A stretch of DNA of 64,000 nt from Tomocerus qinae (GCA_020055645.1 CM034546.1:76012001-76076000); one strand, 5' to 3'. Shown: positions 22,909-37,129, counted from the stretch's first letter. Numbers and translations are program-made. Notes: generated by a model not told the origin, from the sequence alone.

Positions 22909-23986
22909 CAATCCAAATGCCCTAATTTCGGATTTTCATTTAAATGAGGCTAGTGGATAATAATTCGTAATACTTGCATTCGATTATTGTAAAACGTAGT
23001 AACATTACACTACAATAGTAACTGTACAATGTATATTAACAGTGTCTAACAAAGATTTGGGTTCATTCATTCGGTTTTCATATCTTCAGATACAATTGAA
23101 AATTATTCTAGATCACTAGGGATAAATATTTGTGAATATAATAAATCTAAGTTTAAAAGCAATAATTATTACAAATTTCCGAAGCCATTTTACGTGTTTC
23201 TACATTTCCTACTCGAAACCATAATATTAATACGCATTATACACACCCCAAAACGTATGCCCAACGCTTTTTCTGATATTTACTTTTGTGTTGAAATAGC
23301 GGGTTTATATTGTGAATAATTGAAGATTTTCACTGTCAACCTGAAACTGCATTTTACAGTTTTAATACATTATACCTTTTCATGACTTTTCAAACTTTTC
23401 ATTTCTTTTCCTATGATTGCGAAAACTTATTATGAAAGAGCCAGGTAGTAATTTAAATTTTGAATGGCCATTTTGGAGATGTCCTAAAATTACAAATGCA
23501 AATTAGAAAAAAAATAGTGATTAAATACTAGAAGATTCTGACACTGCCATGTTCATATTAATGTCATAATGTATGCAGTTAGGGTTAGGGTATGTTAGGA
23601 CTACGACCACAGTCAAATTGTGCTGTATGACTGGATATATATAAATTCACGATTTCCTTAATCTGCCTAGCAGAAGTGAAGGAATAGAGTTAATGGAAGG
23701 AAGAGCGGTGGTTAACTTAAGAGTGAGCAACTGATTACTGACTTAGTACCGTACCGTTGACCGTTGTGTCTGATGGGCCCGTATTGACTAATATAGACGT
23801 CAACTTCACTTTGCTTATTACTGCTATTTGCCCAATAATAATAGGAGTAAGTAATAGAATAGGACCAATTTTTTATAGTAGTAGTTATAGCCAGCTAACG
23901 ACAAATAATAGGTGATGAAACTTCCTTCGTCAGTTGGGATTGCTTGCACAATAGTTTTAAATAATCTAATTGAAGACATTTTTGCA
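22909..23986. other. Intergenic, no gene
   Basis: AT-rich, no convincing ORF. Two TTAGGG words at about 23,579 are not a telomeric array. Confidence 0.5.
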
Positions 23987-24024
23987 TTTGCTCTTAGGAA
24001 GATGTGTTGGCCCTTAAAAGGGCC
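23987..24024 (-). terminator. Histone 3' stem-loop and downstream element (H2B 24 kb)
   Basis: Stem-loop complement at 24,009-24,024; TTCCTAAGAGCAAA at 23,988-24,001. Confidence 0.94.
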
Positions 24025-24063
24025 GTTGGTTGAATGAAGTGAGTAGGGTAGAGGGTGGTATAT

Positions 24064-24435
24064 TTATTTGGAGGAAGTGTATTTGGTGACAGCCTTGGTT
24101 CCTTCAGAGACGGCGTGTTTGGCCAATTCTCCGGGGAGGAGGAGACGGACGGCGGTTTGGATCTCCCGGGAGGTGATGGTGGTTCTCTTGTTGTAGTGGG
24201 CGAGGCGGGAGGACTCGGCGGCGATTCTCTCGAAGATGTCGTTCACGAAGGAGTTCATGATGGACATGGCCTTGGAGGAGACTCCGGTGTCCGGGTGAAC
24301 TTGTTTCAACACTTTGTAGATGTAGATTGCGTAAGACTCCTTCCTCTTACGCTTCTTCTTCTTGTCCCCCTTTGAGATATTCTTCTGCGCCTTTCCCGCC
24401 TTCTTCGCTGCCTTCCCACTCGTCTTTGGTGGCAT
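24064..24435 (-). CDS. H2B: Histone H2B (complete copy 3)
   Basis: 123 residues, same protein as the others; ATG at 24,433-24,435. It mirrors copy 2 at 17,833 around the cluster centre. Its upstream region carries a uniquely long CCAAT-containing tandem array (24,670-25,215). Confidence 0.98.
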   Translation of the reverse strand: MPPKTSGKAAKKAGKAQKNISKGDKKKKRKRKESYAIYIYKVLKQVHPDTGVSSKAMSIMNSFVNDIFERIAAESSRLAHYNKRTTITSREIQTAVRLLLPGELAKHAVSEGTKAVTKYTSSK

Positions 24436-24669
24436 TTTACACAATCTGTTTGTTAAACTTTATCAAATGAGAGTTCAATTGCAAGTGATGAGGACGGTGA
24501 AGAGAGAATCCCTATTTATACTAAACTGAGTGAGTAACGAGAACTTGAATTGAGTAAGGGGAGGTAAAACAGAGCGGGTGACCAAGTTTGAGTTTATGCA
24601 CTTAATGCACGGACAGGGAATTTCCTTACTCACGCTATCCCCGTGAGTAGCTTTATTTTTGATGCATTT
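24436..24669 (-). promoter_or_regulatory. H2B promoter (24 kb)
   Basis: TATAAATA on the minus strand at 24,513-24,520 and TTACTC motifs at about 24,535 and 24,625. The first CCAAT box (24,671-24,675) begins the adjoining array. Confidence 0.82.
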
Positions 24670-25215
24670 CATTGGCTATGCTATAATATAACAGTTTCCT
24701 ATTGGGTATAATAAAATAGATTCCTATTGGATAAAATAAAATAGATTCCTATTGGATAAAATAAAATAGATTCTTATTGGCTATAAAAAAATAGATTCCT
24801 ATTGGCTATAATAAAATAGGTTCCTATTGGCTATAATAAAATAGATTCTTATTGGCTATAATAAAATAGATTCCTATTGGTTATAATAAAATAGATTCCT
24901 ATTGGCTATAATAAAATAGGTTCCTATTGGCTATAATAAAGTAGATTCCTATTGGCTATAATAAAATAGGTTCCTATTGGCTATAATAAAACAGGTTCCT
25001 ATTGGCTATAATAAAACAGGTTCCTATTGGCTATTATAAAACAGGTTCCCATTGGCTATAATAAAATAGTTTTCCATTGGCTATAATAAAATAGTTTTCC
25101 ATTGGGTACAAAAAATAGTTTTCCATTGGGTATAAAAAATAGTTTTCCATTGGGTACAAAAAATGGTTTTCTATAAGGTATAAAAAATAGTTTCTTTTAG
25201 GTATAATAAATTGTT
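24670..25215 (-). repeat. Tandem CCAAT-box array upstream of H2B
   Basis: About 22 units of 24-25 bp, typified by ATTCCTATTGGCTATAATAA. I count 20 copies of ATTGG (CCAAT on the H2B sense strand), plus two degenerate units at the far end. The unit matches the single CCAAT segment ATTGGCTATAATAAA of the other H2B promoters (for example 8649). The array therefore looks like amplification of a promoter element in place. Units drift from TTCCTATTGG near the gene to TTTCCATTGG far from it. Confidence 0.9.
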
Positions 25216-25980
25216 TTGTATTGTTCAATATTCACCTCTATTTGCATATTTATTCGAGTTGGTTATCTTTGTTCTTATTTAATTGTTACAAAACCATTGC
25301 TATTAAAAACAATTTCAAACGATTATTTTTCATTAGGTGAAACTTATAGCACGTACAGTGGTACAGTTCACCAGAAAAATATTGAAACATGTAAAAAATG
25401 TTCTGTAAACTAAAAAGTGGATGCATGAGTCGAATCCGGAATGTCAATGTCTTCTATATAGAGGATTGATATCTTTAGGAAAAAGCAATAAATATCTCTA
25501 TGTCATGGTTGGAGTCATTTTTAATTTATCTTGTAATTTAGTATTTCAACCCTGAGTGAATGCAAATTGTTCCGGACAACATCCCGATTTTTACATTGGC
25601 CGTTAAATTTTTCGTTTTATTTAATATAATACTTTATAATATACAATTAATTTATACATTAATTACATTAGTTTCACGAATTCCGATAAGAAGTGGCAAA
25701 ACTATTTATTGTGACTTTTTAGATTGGATATTACAAAATTTATAGGCATTTTACTAGTACTTTATTTATAAAGTTGTAAAAGTGATTAAAACTTTAATAA
25801 AGCCAAATTTTAAATAAACTCAAAGTAATGAGTCTTAAAAATTACTAGAAATTATATTATTATCTATGAAATTTAATAAAATTGAACATTGATAGTCTCT
25901 ATAATAAGTATAGTGTTATAAAGTCCACTTCGCATAAAAATACAATACAAAGTAAAACCAAAAAAGGAATTGGTAAAACC
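25216..25980. other. AT-rich intergenic, no gene
   Basis: Two short ORFs (25,216-25,413 and 25,560-25,745) lack any recognisable feature. Confidence 0.45.
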
Positions 25981-26424
<444 letters not shown>

Positions 26425-26474
26425 TTCTGTCCACCAAGAATAATGCTCCCAAAAATCATACGTTAATAACCAAC

Positions 26475-26512
26475 GGCCCTTTTAAGGGCCACCACATTTT
26501 CTTAAGAGCAAA
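26475..26512 (+). terminator. Histone 3' stem-loop and downstream element (H4 copy 3)
   Basis: Stem-loop GGCCCTTTTAAGGGCC at 26,475-26,490; TTCTTAAGAGCAAA at 26,499-26,512. Confidence 0.93.
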
Positions 26513-27352
26513 TCGATTTTAAATATTATAAACCATAATGTTTATCTTCTATCAACCGTTTTAAATTCTAATTCTACGGATAAGTTCTTCAACTATTGCA
26601 CTAGGTTTGATATTATTATTTCATTATTTCTTCAACTCTAATGTCCACTTTATAGTTCAGTTTCACGAAGTCATCGTGAAGTTAAAGTGAAAATTTTCCC
26701 TTTCAAAATGCATCTCGACATTATCCTTCAATGATACCGTCATGATTCCCGTACTATAAACTGTGCTGTAAAACATTAGTCACTTCATGGTTATGTTTTA
26801 TTTACTAAAATATACTATAACTAGTAAAAGTTGAGTACAGGTCTGTTGATACAGATAAATAAATGTCCCACATTTTTAACGACAATGCATTTCTAATGAA
26901 AAAGAAAATAATGAATCTTTCATAATATCATCGTTAACAGTCAAAACAATTTTAAATGAACTGGATTAAATTATTTAAAAATGGGATGCAAAATATAATT
27001 TCATTAATATCCTAGATTTAGTTGGCATGTTTTCAATCTGTATATATATACAAAAATGTATTTAATAGCTCATAAATGGTATATTTATTTAATTTATGGT
27101 GTTAAAATGTATTTTACATATAAAACATGAGAAATTTCGATTTGACAGAGACAAAAACCAATTGATCTTGTTTTTAAATTGTTCTTTCTGCTGATTATGT
27201 ATAGTTATATATTCTCCATTTATATAGTGCCTTAATGAAAGATATGAACTAACTTTTGTGTCTTGAATTATATAAGAAATACCATGCGTACGTTTGATAC
27301 CCGGCGAAATAACCGATCTATAGATAGTACACGGAATTATATGTTTCCATTG
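26513..27352. other. AT-rich intergenic between H4 and H1
   Basis: No gene and no repeat family recognised. Confidence 0.5.
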
Positions 27353-27390
27353 GTTGCTCTTTGGAATATATGTTGGCCCTTAAAAGGGCC
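27353..27390 (-). terminator. Histone 3' stem-loop and downstream element (H1 copy 2)
   Basis: Stem-loop complement at 27,375-27,390. The downstream element is weaker than elsewhere: TTCCAAAGAGCAACC at 27,352-27,366. Confidence 0.9.
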
Positions 27391-27426
27391 GTTGGTTTAG
27401 TTGAATTATCCGTGGACCGTCGTCAT

Positions 27427-28209
27427 TTATTTCTTCTTGGGGGCCGCCTTTTTAGGGGCTACAGTTTTGGTGGCTTTTGGAGCTGCCTTTGGTTTCGGTG
27501 CCTTGACTTTAGGAGTCTTTGGCTTGGCTGCTGCTGGTTTTGCGGCGGCTTTCTTTTCTGCGGCTGGTTTTGGCTTAGCGGGAGCTGCCTTTGGCTTGGC
27601 TGGAGATGCGGCTTTGGGTTTGGCAGGAGAAGCTGGTTTAGGCTTGGCGGCTTTGGGGGCCTTAGCCTTAGGACTGGCTGCTTTCTTGGGAGCGGCTGCC
27701 TTCTTCTTTGGGGAGGCGGCTTTCTTGGCTGCTGCGGGCTTCTTGGCTTTTGGAGAAGCGGCGGCTTTAGCCTTCTTGGCCTTTGGTTTCTTCTCGCCGG
27801 CGGGTTTCTTCTCGGGCTTGGCTTTGACGGGCAACTTGAAGGAGCCAGCTGCTCCGGTTCCCTTGGTTTGGACAAGGAGTCCCTTAGTGACGGCGTTCTT
27901 GATAGCCTTGCGGATGAAGGAGGCTTGTTTCTCAACGTCGACCTTGTTGTGGTCGGCGATGTATTTCTTGATGGCCTTGAGGGAGGAGCCCTTCTTGTCC
28001 TTCAGATTGGTCACTGCGTCCATGACCATGACAGCCGCGGAGGGATGAGTGGCCACTTTCTTCTCGCCCTTCGGTTTCGGCGCTTTCTTCTCCTTCGGGG
28101 TCTTGGGTGTTTTTGGACCCTTGGCAGCTGGGCGGCCCTTCTTGGGAGTAGCAGCAGCGGCGGGGGCAGCTGGAGCTTCGGCGGGAGTCTCGGCAGCAGT
28201 ATCAGCCAT
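27427..28209 (-). CDS. H1: Linker histone H1 (copy 2)
   Basis: 260 residues, with the same domain layout as copy 1. It differs by Ser instead of Asn at residue 179, plus a few silent changes. It is divergent to H4 at 28,560 and mirrors the H4/H1 pair at 12,780-14,216. The long plus-strand open frames over this gene are shadows of its biased codons. Confidence 0.97.
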   Translation of the reverse strand: MADTAAETPAEAPAAPAAAATPKKGRPAAKGPKTPKTPKEKKAPKPKGEKKVATHPSAAVMVMDAVTNLKDKKGSSLKAIKKYIADHNKVDVEKQASFIRKAIKNAVTKGLLVQTKGTGAAGSFKLPVKAKPEKKPAGEKKPKAKKAKAAASPKAKKPAAAKKAASPKKKAAAPKKAASPKAKAPKAAKPKPASPAKPKAASPAKPKAAPAKPKPAAEKKAAAKPAAAKPKTPKVKAPKPKAAPKATKTVAPKKAAPKKK

Positions 28210-28871
<662 letters not shown>

Positions 28872-28915
28872 TTCCATTTATAACGGACACTTTCACATCT
28901 CATTTGATAACCAAC

Positions 28916-28953
28916 GGTCCTTTTAAGGACCACCACATTTTACTAAGAGCAAA
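28916..28953 (+). terminator. Histone 3' stem-loop and downstream element (H4 copy 4)
   Basis: Stem-loop GGTCCTTTTAAGGACC at 28,916-28,931; TTTACTAAGAGCAAA at 28,939-28,953. Confidence 0.94.
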
Positions 28954-29340
28954 AATATTTTTTTAGCTACAAACATTACTAAATAAAACGCAATAAACTA
29001 CCATTAATTTGCTGTAATGTTCTCTTCGAATACAAAATCGTATTTTCTGGAAGTAATCTTGATCTATTAAATTGTGGTTTAATAATAATACGAGTATTTA
29101 TGTGTATCAATCATGTGTGCATTCAGCTTATTTATTAAATACAGGCCCCCAATACTAATGCTGAATTTCAAAATGATTAGGCATATTAACAATGTTTAGT
29201 TTTCGAAATTAGATAATGTTCATTCATATTGGACTACCTTGTTTTATGAGATATGCATTGCAACAAAAACCAGCATTTCCCATGGCATATATAGATACTT
29301 GCGAGTTGCGACATAGGAATAAACAATTTTATTTAGATAA

Positions 29341-30644
29341 TCTCTATATAATAAACACAGAAGGAAAAAAACTTACCAATCTATCTATCTATGTAACTAT
29401 GTCTGGTAGGACAGCCTAGGGAACCTGCATATATTGCGTAACGCAAAACCCACTCCCCCATGTGTAACGCAAGTGCTGACTCCAACACTTTTGAGTACCT
29501 CCTCCTCCTATCAACTGCACACGTAATATATTATGCATGTACCTTAGAAGCAAGAAAGCAAAATGCGCAAGACCAATTCCTCTAAACAACCGAAATAAGT
29601 CGTTTCATATTATTATAACATCAAAACAATAATTGAAATTAACATAAGAAGGTTGAATGGTGGTGAGTCGTGATTGGATGGAAATGATTAGCGAAAGGGG
29701 ACATTTCGTAATGATCGTAATGTGGCTTATTAAATAGCATTTGAAAACGTCTAATACAAATTGGTTATGCTATATCAACAAATCTAATACATATTCACGT
29801 TTCATTTCATTTTTTTAAAATAAATAAATACACTAAAAAACATCCATTTCTAAAGAAAATGGATACAAATTTTGACAGGGACCTAAACTTTTTAACTTTA
29901 ATCTGTATCTGCTAAATTGTTTTTAAAAATCAAATTCAATTCTCTAAATTTATTTAATTACAGCCGCGAACAACTTAGTTGATTTCGCCAAACTCGAATA
30001 GTTTTACTATTTGAATTTTTACAACATTTTCGAGAAGTAGAACTCAAGAAAATGAAAATTACATACAATTTAAACCCTCAATAGTTGAACTTGTTTTCTC
30101 ATGTTATATGTTAAGTCTTTGCAATATTTTTTAGTAGAGCTGGGTTTACTTTTTTACTACCCTCTTGACTCTTTTGGCAGTTGGCTCACCTTTTTGTAGA
30201 ATTAAATAATAGTGCTGGGTAACTAACTTTTCTTAAAAAATATTTATTCATCAGTTGTACTCATAGAATTTGTACGTTTTTCCAAAATCCCAGGGGGAAT
30301 CTTATTTTTCTGATTTAAAAGGGAGCTTTTTGGTGACTTTGTTTGTGGGATTTTGTTTCAAAAATGAGTCTTTCATTTTTCCCTGCATTTGAAGCTACCA
30401 TGTACAGTTAATATTTTGGTTTAGGAAATTCCTTTTTATCAGGAAGTTGGGGCTGCAGCTGATTTATCCACCACTATACAGGTTAAAGTATTTTAATTTA
30501 AATATACTTTGTATTTACAAAGTTAACAAAATAACCTATATTGGTATGTTTTCGAAATTGTTTTTATTACTGTGAAGAAGGGTAGCCTGCTAGCTACTGA
30601 ATTTTTCTTGAGTGATAGATTTGCCCTTTAGCTGGGTTCACTAG
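29341..30644 (+). mobile_element. Non-autonomous Helitron (unit A)
   Basis: A 1,304-bp insertion starting TCTCTATATAATAAACACAG and ending GGGTTCACTAG. It lies exactly between A (29,340) and T (30,645). The empty site is intact in unit B (42,689/42,690: GATAA then TAATATATAATAGG). A 5' TC, 3' CTAG and A-T target without duplication are canonical Helitron features. It has no Rep/helicase ORF. A relative with the same ends is at 45,882-46,836. Confidence 0.88.
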
Positions 30645-31840
30645 TAATATATAATAGGTGTAACTAAATGCCATATGTGAAGCATTTGTTGCAACTTACA
30701 ACTCATCCGTTCGTTTTACGAATAAAAATGAGGATTTCTTGATTTTTGTAATTTATAAATTCTAAAGCTTTTCATCCAACCATCAAACATCATCATTCAT
30801 TAATAATCCAAAGACTGTTGAAACCACACATATTAAAACATTATTTTTACATCATTAATAAAACTATTTTCGACTCTGATTGCTTTTGTACCAATAAACC
30901 TTGCTGCGTATGTTATTTTTCTTACCTAATTGTAATGTGTTTCATTGAAATGAAATTTTATAGCAAGTACAAATTGGCAATATAATATTACGGTGCAATT
31001 ATTATGAAAAAAATTATTTTTGAATTTGCTTCTGGTCGAGAAATGAATAGTGGACTTGGGTATTACAATGCACTTAAGCATGTATCAACGAATTTGTTTA
31101 ATTGCAGTTAGATAAGCGTAGGGGGACACCCTTAACTGCCCTTTGTTCTAAGTAGTGCGTGATTAGGTGATTCGTAATTGAAAAACTTCTCGTTTTCCCA
31201 GACTTAGGGGAGGAATTACGCCACTATTAAGTACATGCCTGATGAGGTGATGCGGTCAAGCAAACATGTGTGAATACATACAAACGTATCCATAAATTTT
31301 GTCAAGGCTAAGGCTTTTTACCTATAAGCCTAAGCTACCTAAGCTACCAAGTCAAAAACAGGACATATTAAAGCGAAGCGCGCAAATTTTTGGCCACATT
31401 TTTGGGAAAAATCTTCTATTTTTCAGATTTAGAGGGCGCTGCTTTCCCCCGCCCCCTACTGGATACGTGATTGCATACAACAAACAACAGAGTATGTATT
31501 TGTATTATTTAATAATATATTGATTCAGAATCAAGTAGAATTTTTTCCTTTGGGCACATTTAAGTAAGCGGCTAGGATTATTGATTGTATCAATCTTTTA
31601 CTCAGAATATACCGAATACCATAATTTATGTATCGTTTGGCTCTGAAGGAGCTGTAAGACAACAAAATATTGTATTGTTTTGCAATTGTCTTAGCCATAT
31701 ACATTTTGAAAAGTGTACATTTTACATTAAATTGCATTGCAGTTAGTATAATAATATTATCATGATTCGTCATGATTATGTACCAAAGCATAATAAATGC
31801 ATATTTTTCATCATGATCATAAAAAGATTTAAATGTCATA
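30645..31840. other. Non-coding, H3 3' flank
   Basis: No gene. Nearly identical to 47,792-48,868. The LINE empty site AAACAT is at 30,785-30,790. At about 31,275-31,472 a MITE-like stretch starts CAAACGTATCC and ends GGATACGTGATTG, with GCGAAGCGCGC inside (family of 7246-7434). It is shared with unit B and therefore older than the duplication. Confidence 0.6.
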
Positions 31841-31878
31841 TTTGCTCTCAGTAGGATGTGGTGGCCCTTAAAAGGGCC
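31841..31878 (-). terminator. Histone 3' stem-loop and downstream element (H3 copy 2)
   Basis: Stem-loop complement at 31,863-31,878; CCTACTGAGAGCAAA at 31,841-31,855. Confidence 0.94.
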
Positions 31879-31915
31879 GTTGGTTGAGATGCTTAGATAA
31901 TGTAGATCTATATGT

Positions 31916-32580
<665 letters not shown>

Positions 32581-33715
32581 TAAGCCGTTGGTCTTATCTA
32601 CTTTTCAAATATATTTATCAAGTTCCTGATTGGCTACTGAAGCTAAATGCATTTGTATGTGTCCCATTATTCTTTAAACTGAACATAAACCCTTTATAGA
32701 AATGAATACTATAATACAGCCTTACATTAATGCATGATAATAATACTTATGTTAATACTGATGCTTAGAATGCTGAATGGTTGGGGAATACATTTTCCTA
32801 ATTGTAACACCATTACGTGGGTAGACTACGTATCTGATATGCTTATACTGCCCGTTATGAGTAATAGTTTGGACATTTGCATAATCACTAAAATTAAGCT
32901 CAGATATTTGTATTAATCAGAATTTATTTATTTTTACCGGTTATGCGAGTTTACTTATATAGTTGAATTTAGTTTTTAATTAAAATTTAAATAATGACGT
33001 TCTAGTAATTGCAACCTTTTCTGAAAATAAAGAATGAACTACATAAAACATAGACTTTGTGTCTTTATATAGCTCTAAGGATTGAAATCTAATTCGTGAT
33101 CAATTTTGATCACAAATAATAATAATAATTTCCAACATACAAGTTAGACGCAAAATATCTACTTCTTGTACCTTACCTATTCTATATTATAACCACCGTT
33201 TGAGATAGAGCAATAAATTTATCTGCCTATACATGTATGTGTGGTATAATAGGGTGAAAAACCGGAACAATAAAATGTTTCTAATTTTGAAACAATAAAT
33301 AAATATAACCTTTCGAAATTGAGGGGGAAATAGGAAACCTATCTCCCGATACAATGGTTTGTTACATTGTCGCAGCCATGATAAAATGGCTTGTTACTTT
33401 GTAATGTTAAACCTGTTAGGTAGACAAAATGTATCTAGCAATGGGTCACTATCCCCTAAAATTAAATGCGCCAAACTATGTGGGTGATGACAGATAAATC
33501 ACGTATTTAGGACTGAATCCTATTGAACCCACCGCACTAAATCTCGATATAAAGAGGATTTTTTGAGAAATTAGAATAAATATCGCAAATTTTTGCGCGA
33601 AAATGTTTTGTTTTTTACCAATATACTGTAGCGTTCTAATTTCTTTGATTTATGCAGTACTCAATTTTTAGAAATTAGCACCCCCTAGATCCAATTTCTA
33701 GATACGCCCATGCAA
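32581..33715. other. Intergenic present only in unit A
   Basis: No gene. At 33,350-33,430 it carries the phrase TTTGTTACATTGTCGCAGCC, also found inside the TA-target MITE at 49,920, so a relative of that MITE is here. Around 33,540-33,710 there is GCGAAAATG with A/T-rich flanks, resembling a worn hAT-like MITE. Confidence 0.5.
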
Positions 33716-33882
33716 CAGGGCCGCAGCCAGAAAAAATTTCAGGGGGGGGGACAAAAAATAATCGAAAATATATACTATTCGCGTGAAGCGCAAAATATTT
33801 TTGGGTTTAAGGCAAAATTCCTTTCTTTTCTTCGATTTCGGGGGGAGGGCCGGGCCCCCTGGCCCCCCTGGCTGTGGCCCTG
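33716..33882. mobile_element. hAT-like MITE, CAGGGCCGCAGC family (second copy)
   Basis: A 167-bp element with ends CAGGGCCGCAGCCAG and GGCTGTGGCCCTG and G/C homopolymer runs inside. The flanking 8-mers CCATGCAA and CCTTGAAC do not match well, so the target duplication is worn or the insertion is old. Confidence 0.75.
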
Positions 33883-34814
33883 CCTTGAACAACACAGTTT
33901 CCACCTAAAACAATTTACCGTATTAATCTAATTAATTCTCCGGGTTTTTATTGTTTCATTGGCCTTTTTTTTAGCTCTTGAAAACGACGAAAATCGAAAT
34001 AGTTAACCAGGTGGTGAATTATGTCGATACGGATAATTATTTTCCAAACAGCCAATTTTTCTTAAGTCAGAAATTTTGGTTGTAATACAGCTGTGCTTAC
34101 GTCCGAATTTGACGTTCACAAGGTTGCTACAACGTTTTACAACGTAACGAAACTGTCACGTTAAAATGGCCCACTTGCCGTTGTGGAGGTGGAGACAGCG
34201 TCAAAATTTAACCACCCTACGACTAAAAGTGAACGTAAATAACTACGAATCTAGCTTTCGTATAACAAAACTAATACCACCTAAAATAATTATTTATTTC
34301 ACTTAGCTTTCGGTTGGCAAGTAAAAAAATCCGAGAAAAAGATCAAAAAGTTAACTTATGAATTTATGATCAGGGTTGAAAGCCTTGACCAGTCCACCGT
34401 CCACCTCCCATCAACTCAACGGCTAATCAGCCACAGTTAGTTAGCGTAAGGGGTTATAAAGTTCTAATTCAACTACAAATCCTTATTTTGGTCAAATTAT
34501 TAAGTAATTCGATACGGAGAATTATGTTTCAAAGGATATTGTTTTGCTCTTGAAAACGAAAAAAATTGAAATAGTTACCTGAGGGGAGCACTATTTCAAT
34601 ACGGAGAATTAATTCGATTAATACGGCATGCTTATAATAGCTCAAGTAATAAATTAAGTACGTTAACCCTATTGTTTGTATTAAAAAAAGTTCAATGACT
34701 GTTTAGATAATTATTATGCATGTTAGGCCGGTGGCCGGTGGCCGCCGGCCGCCTAGCAAAAACGAAAAAGGGCGTAACTTTTTTTAAATTTAATAAAATT
34801 AAAAAATTGGATAT
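33883..34814. other. Intergenic present only in unit A
   Basis: No gene. A G+C burst at about 34,726-34,756 (GGCCGGTGGCCGGTGGCCGC and on) stands out in AT-rich sequence. Confidence 0.5.
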
Positions 34815-35247
34815 TAGGTTATTTCGTACACAAAACAAAAAGTGGTAATAGGCTATTTCGTACACAAAACAAAAGGTGGTAATAGGCTATTTCGTACACA
34901 AAACAAAAGGTGGTAATAGGCTATTTCGTACACAAAACAAAAAGTGGATATAGGCTATTTCGTACACAAAACAAAAAGTGGATATAGGCTATTTCGTACA
35001 CAAAACAAAAAGTGGATATAGGCTATTTCGTACACAAAACAAAAAGTGGATGTAGGCTATTTCGTACACAAAACAAAAAGTGGCAATAGGCTATTTCGTA
35101 CACAAAACAACAAGTGGATATAGGCTATTTCGTACACAAAACAAAAAGTGGATATAGGCTATTTCGTACACAAAACAAAAAGTGGATGTAGGCTATTTCG
35201 TACACAAAACAAAAAGTGGCAATAGGCTATTTCGTACACAAAACAAT
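34815..35247 (+). repeat. 34-bp satellite, 13 units
   Basis: A tandem 34-bp unit beginning GGCTATTTCGTACACAAAAC and ending AAAAAGTGGATATA or GGTAATA. Thirteen ATTTCGTACAC cores are spaced 34 bp apart from 34,820. Unit B has six units in the same orientation (49,375), and worn units are near 7,800. Confidence 0.92.
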
Positions 35248-35285
35248 ACGTGAAAATAATTTTACTACATTGTACACATTTTGCA

Positions 35286-35418
35286 GGCATACAGAAAATG
35301 TTTTTCTGCCCGGTAACCAAAATATTCTGAGCTTCCCTTTTCGGGCAGGCATAAAGCTGTCTGCCCGGTAACGAGGTTACCGTAAAATTACATTTTCTGT
35401 ATGCCTTTTCTGTATGCC
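35286..35418. repeat. Inverted-repeat hairpin, GGCATACAGAAAATG ends
   Basis: GGCATACAGAAAATG at 35,286-35,300 pairs with CATTTTCTGTATGCC at 35,391-35,405. Inner CGGTAACC/GGTTACCG words continue the pairing, and a partial second TTTTCTGTATGCC follows. It is copied at 49,603-49,735. Likely an old MITE. Confidence 0.65.
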
Positions 35419-36134
35419 ATTTTGTGGACTTAAACAAATATTTGAACATATACTTTTTAAACCTTTTTGCCATAACACTAAGTGGATTTGCCCCTAAAAG
35501 TATACGTTTACATAGGTAGAATTATTATAGTTTAGGTTTTATTATGGTAGGTTAACACTTTAACCCTCGACCCCAACCTTGATAACCTATGTACTTATAT
35601 AGGTGTCACAAAATAATATTATTTTTTGGAGTAAAGATCTTTTAAGGCAAATAATTAATAGTGAGCTGCATGTACATGCAAATAATATCAAATAAAATAT
35701 TTTACGGCGACAAAATATGTCATTATTTCATAAAGTTGTATTATTGTAATGACACTAGTATAAAATAATATATCAATTACTGTCACAAATAAATGTGATG
35801 CCATATCAAAGTCATCCATGCGCACACATTATTGACTTTTCTCTTTTGAGGTAACTAAAATTAACGTCGACACAATTTAATAAATGAATTAAAGTCAAGC
35901 ATTGTTTATGTATGTATGTATGCGGAAATGAAAACAATGTATGCAATTAGAACTATTGGAAGGTATATTACAATAAAACTAGAAACATTGTGGTGCACTG
36001 ATTCAGTATGACGGGAGGTGAACTCTGAAGTACCAAAGGGAAAACCATTATTTGTGTACCTACCTGCTGACAACCTCTGTACTTTTTGACATTATAATTC
36101 GTTTACATAAGCATAACATATAGCAGAATCCACG
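35419..36134. other. Upstream flank of knottin copy 2
   Basis: No gene. It contains the empty sites for the TA-target MITE (about 35,600) and the minisatellite insertion (about 35,938) of unit B. A TATGTATGTATG microsatellite is at 35,908. Confidence 0.55.
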
Positions 36135-36621
36135 ATGTGTAAAATATTTGCATGGTTTCTTCTTGGCTGTGTTTTGGTCGTTATGCTTTCAACAAAATAT
36201 TGTGGTAAGGGAAATAATAAAATAATGCTTATCTATAGCGTAAATATAAACTGGTTTTTACATAATTCGTCCTGTCTCTGCTGTCTATCGTACAAGATTG
36301 ATTAACTTGAAAACAAATTTATTATAATTTATCCTTATAGAATGCTAAAATATTAGTGTCATTATATATTACAGTGGGAGAATCGGAACCCGAGGAGGAA
36401 AGCAGCAAATTTAAGCGATCGGAAGTAAGTAATCAACAATTTAATTAACCTCATGTTATAGGATTGAAAGTAATTAGTGCGTTGTGATGATTCCTGTCTT
36501 CCAGTGTTATGGCGACCCGTGCCAGAAGGCCAGTGATTGTTGTGGTGGAAAAGGCGGATGGAGCTGCCCATCTAACCATAAATGCGCGCCACCTACTAAA
36601 CTTCTGCCAATTAAACCATAA
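36135..36621 (+). CDS. Secreted cystine-knot-type small peptide (copy 2)
   Basis: Exons 36,135-36,204, 36,375-36,424 and 36,505-36,621, all with GT/AG and phases that join cleanly; 78 residues. Signal peptide (23 residues in exon 1), Glu-rich spacer ending with Lys-Arg-Ser-Glu, then a 38-residue module with C-x4-C-x5-C-C-x7-C-x5-C. Compared with copy 3 the signal and spacer are almost identical, while several residues between cysteines differ. The C-terminal tail is nine residues longer than in copy 1. Confidence 0.75.
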
Positions 36622-37129
36622 GAAAACTTAAAATGCCATGTATCTTTTATTATATAATATGAAATATTTTTGAATATTCAATGTATAATAAAGTCACATG
36701 AAAGTGGATGATTTATTTTGCATCTTGCTCTGCTACATATTAAGTTTTAAAAAAAATGCTGGCTGACACTTTGTAATTGCATAGTTTGCATTTTATTTTA
36801 AAACGTACGTATGTTATTGTTACGTATGTTATTGTGTAATTAAACATTGGAACTGGCATAGGCCTAGGCCACCCAAAAGCGAACTCATGGATATGAAAGG
36901 CAATAAAACTGTTTTGTTAGACCGGAGACTGATACACCTTAGCTGCCAGGCTGCCAGATACCTAGGTGAGCCCAGTCGAGATATGAACTTTCATTGTCTT
37001 AATATTTATTGTATTCTGTGATACTATTAGACACCCTTAGAATAAAATATATTCTATTAATTAGCTAGCCTAAAAGTGCATGGCAGCTGGTAGAACTTTA
37101 AAATACATTTATGTATACCTGGACCTGGA
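36622..37129. other. Knottin/protease spacer, shortened
   Basis: Matches 52,106-52,475 and then jumps to 53,318. About 840 bp present in unit B are missing here. As copy 1 (4,835-5,130) has part of that sequence, the loss occurred in unit A. Confidence 0.6.

Noticed and set aside
23579-23592. TTAGGGTTAGGG, possible telomeric repeat
   Set aside because: Only two units; no array or degenerate continuation.
31231-31246. CTGATGAG word suggesting a hammerhead ribozyme core (also at 48,250)
   Set aside because: No GAAA box and no stems in the right places nearby.
34815-35247. Regularly spaced repeats resembling a CRISPR array
   Set aside because: Units are contiguous 34-bp tandem copies without unique spacers, in a eukaryotic genome.
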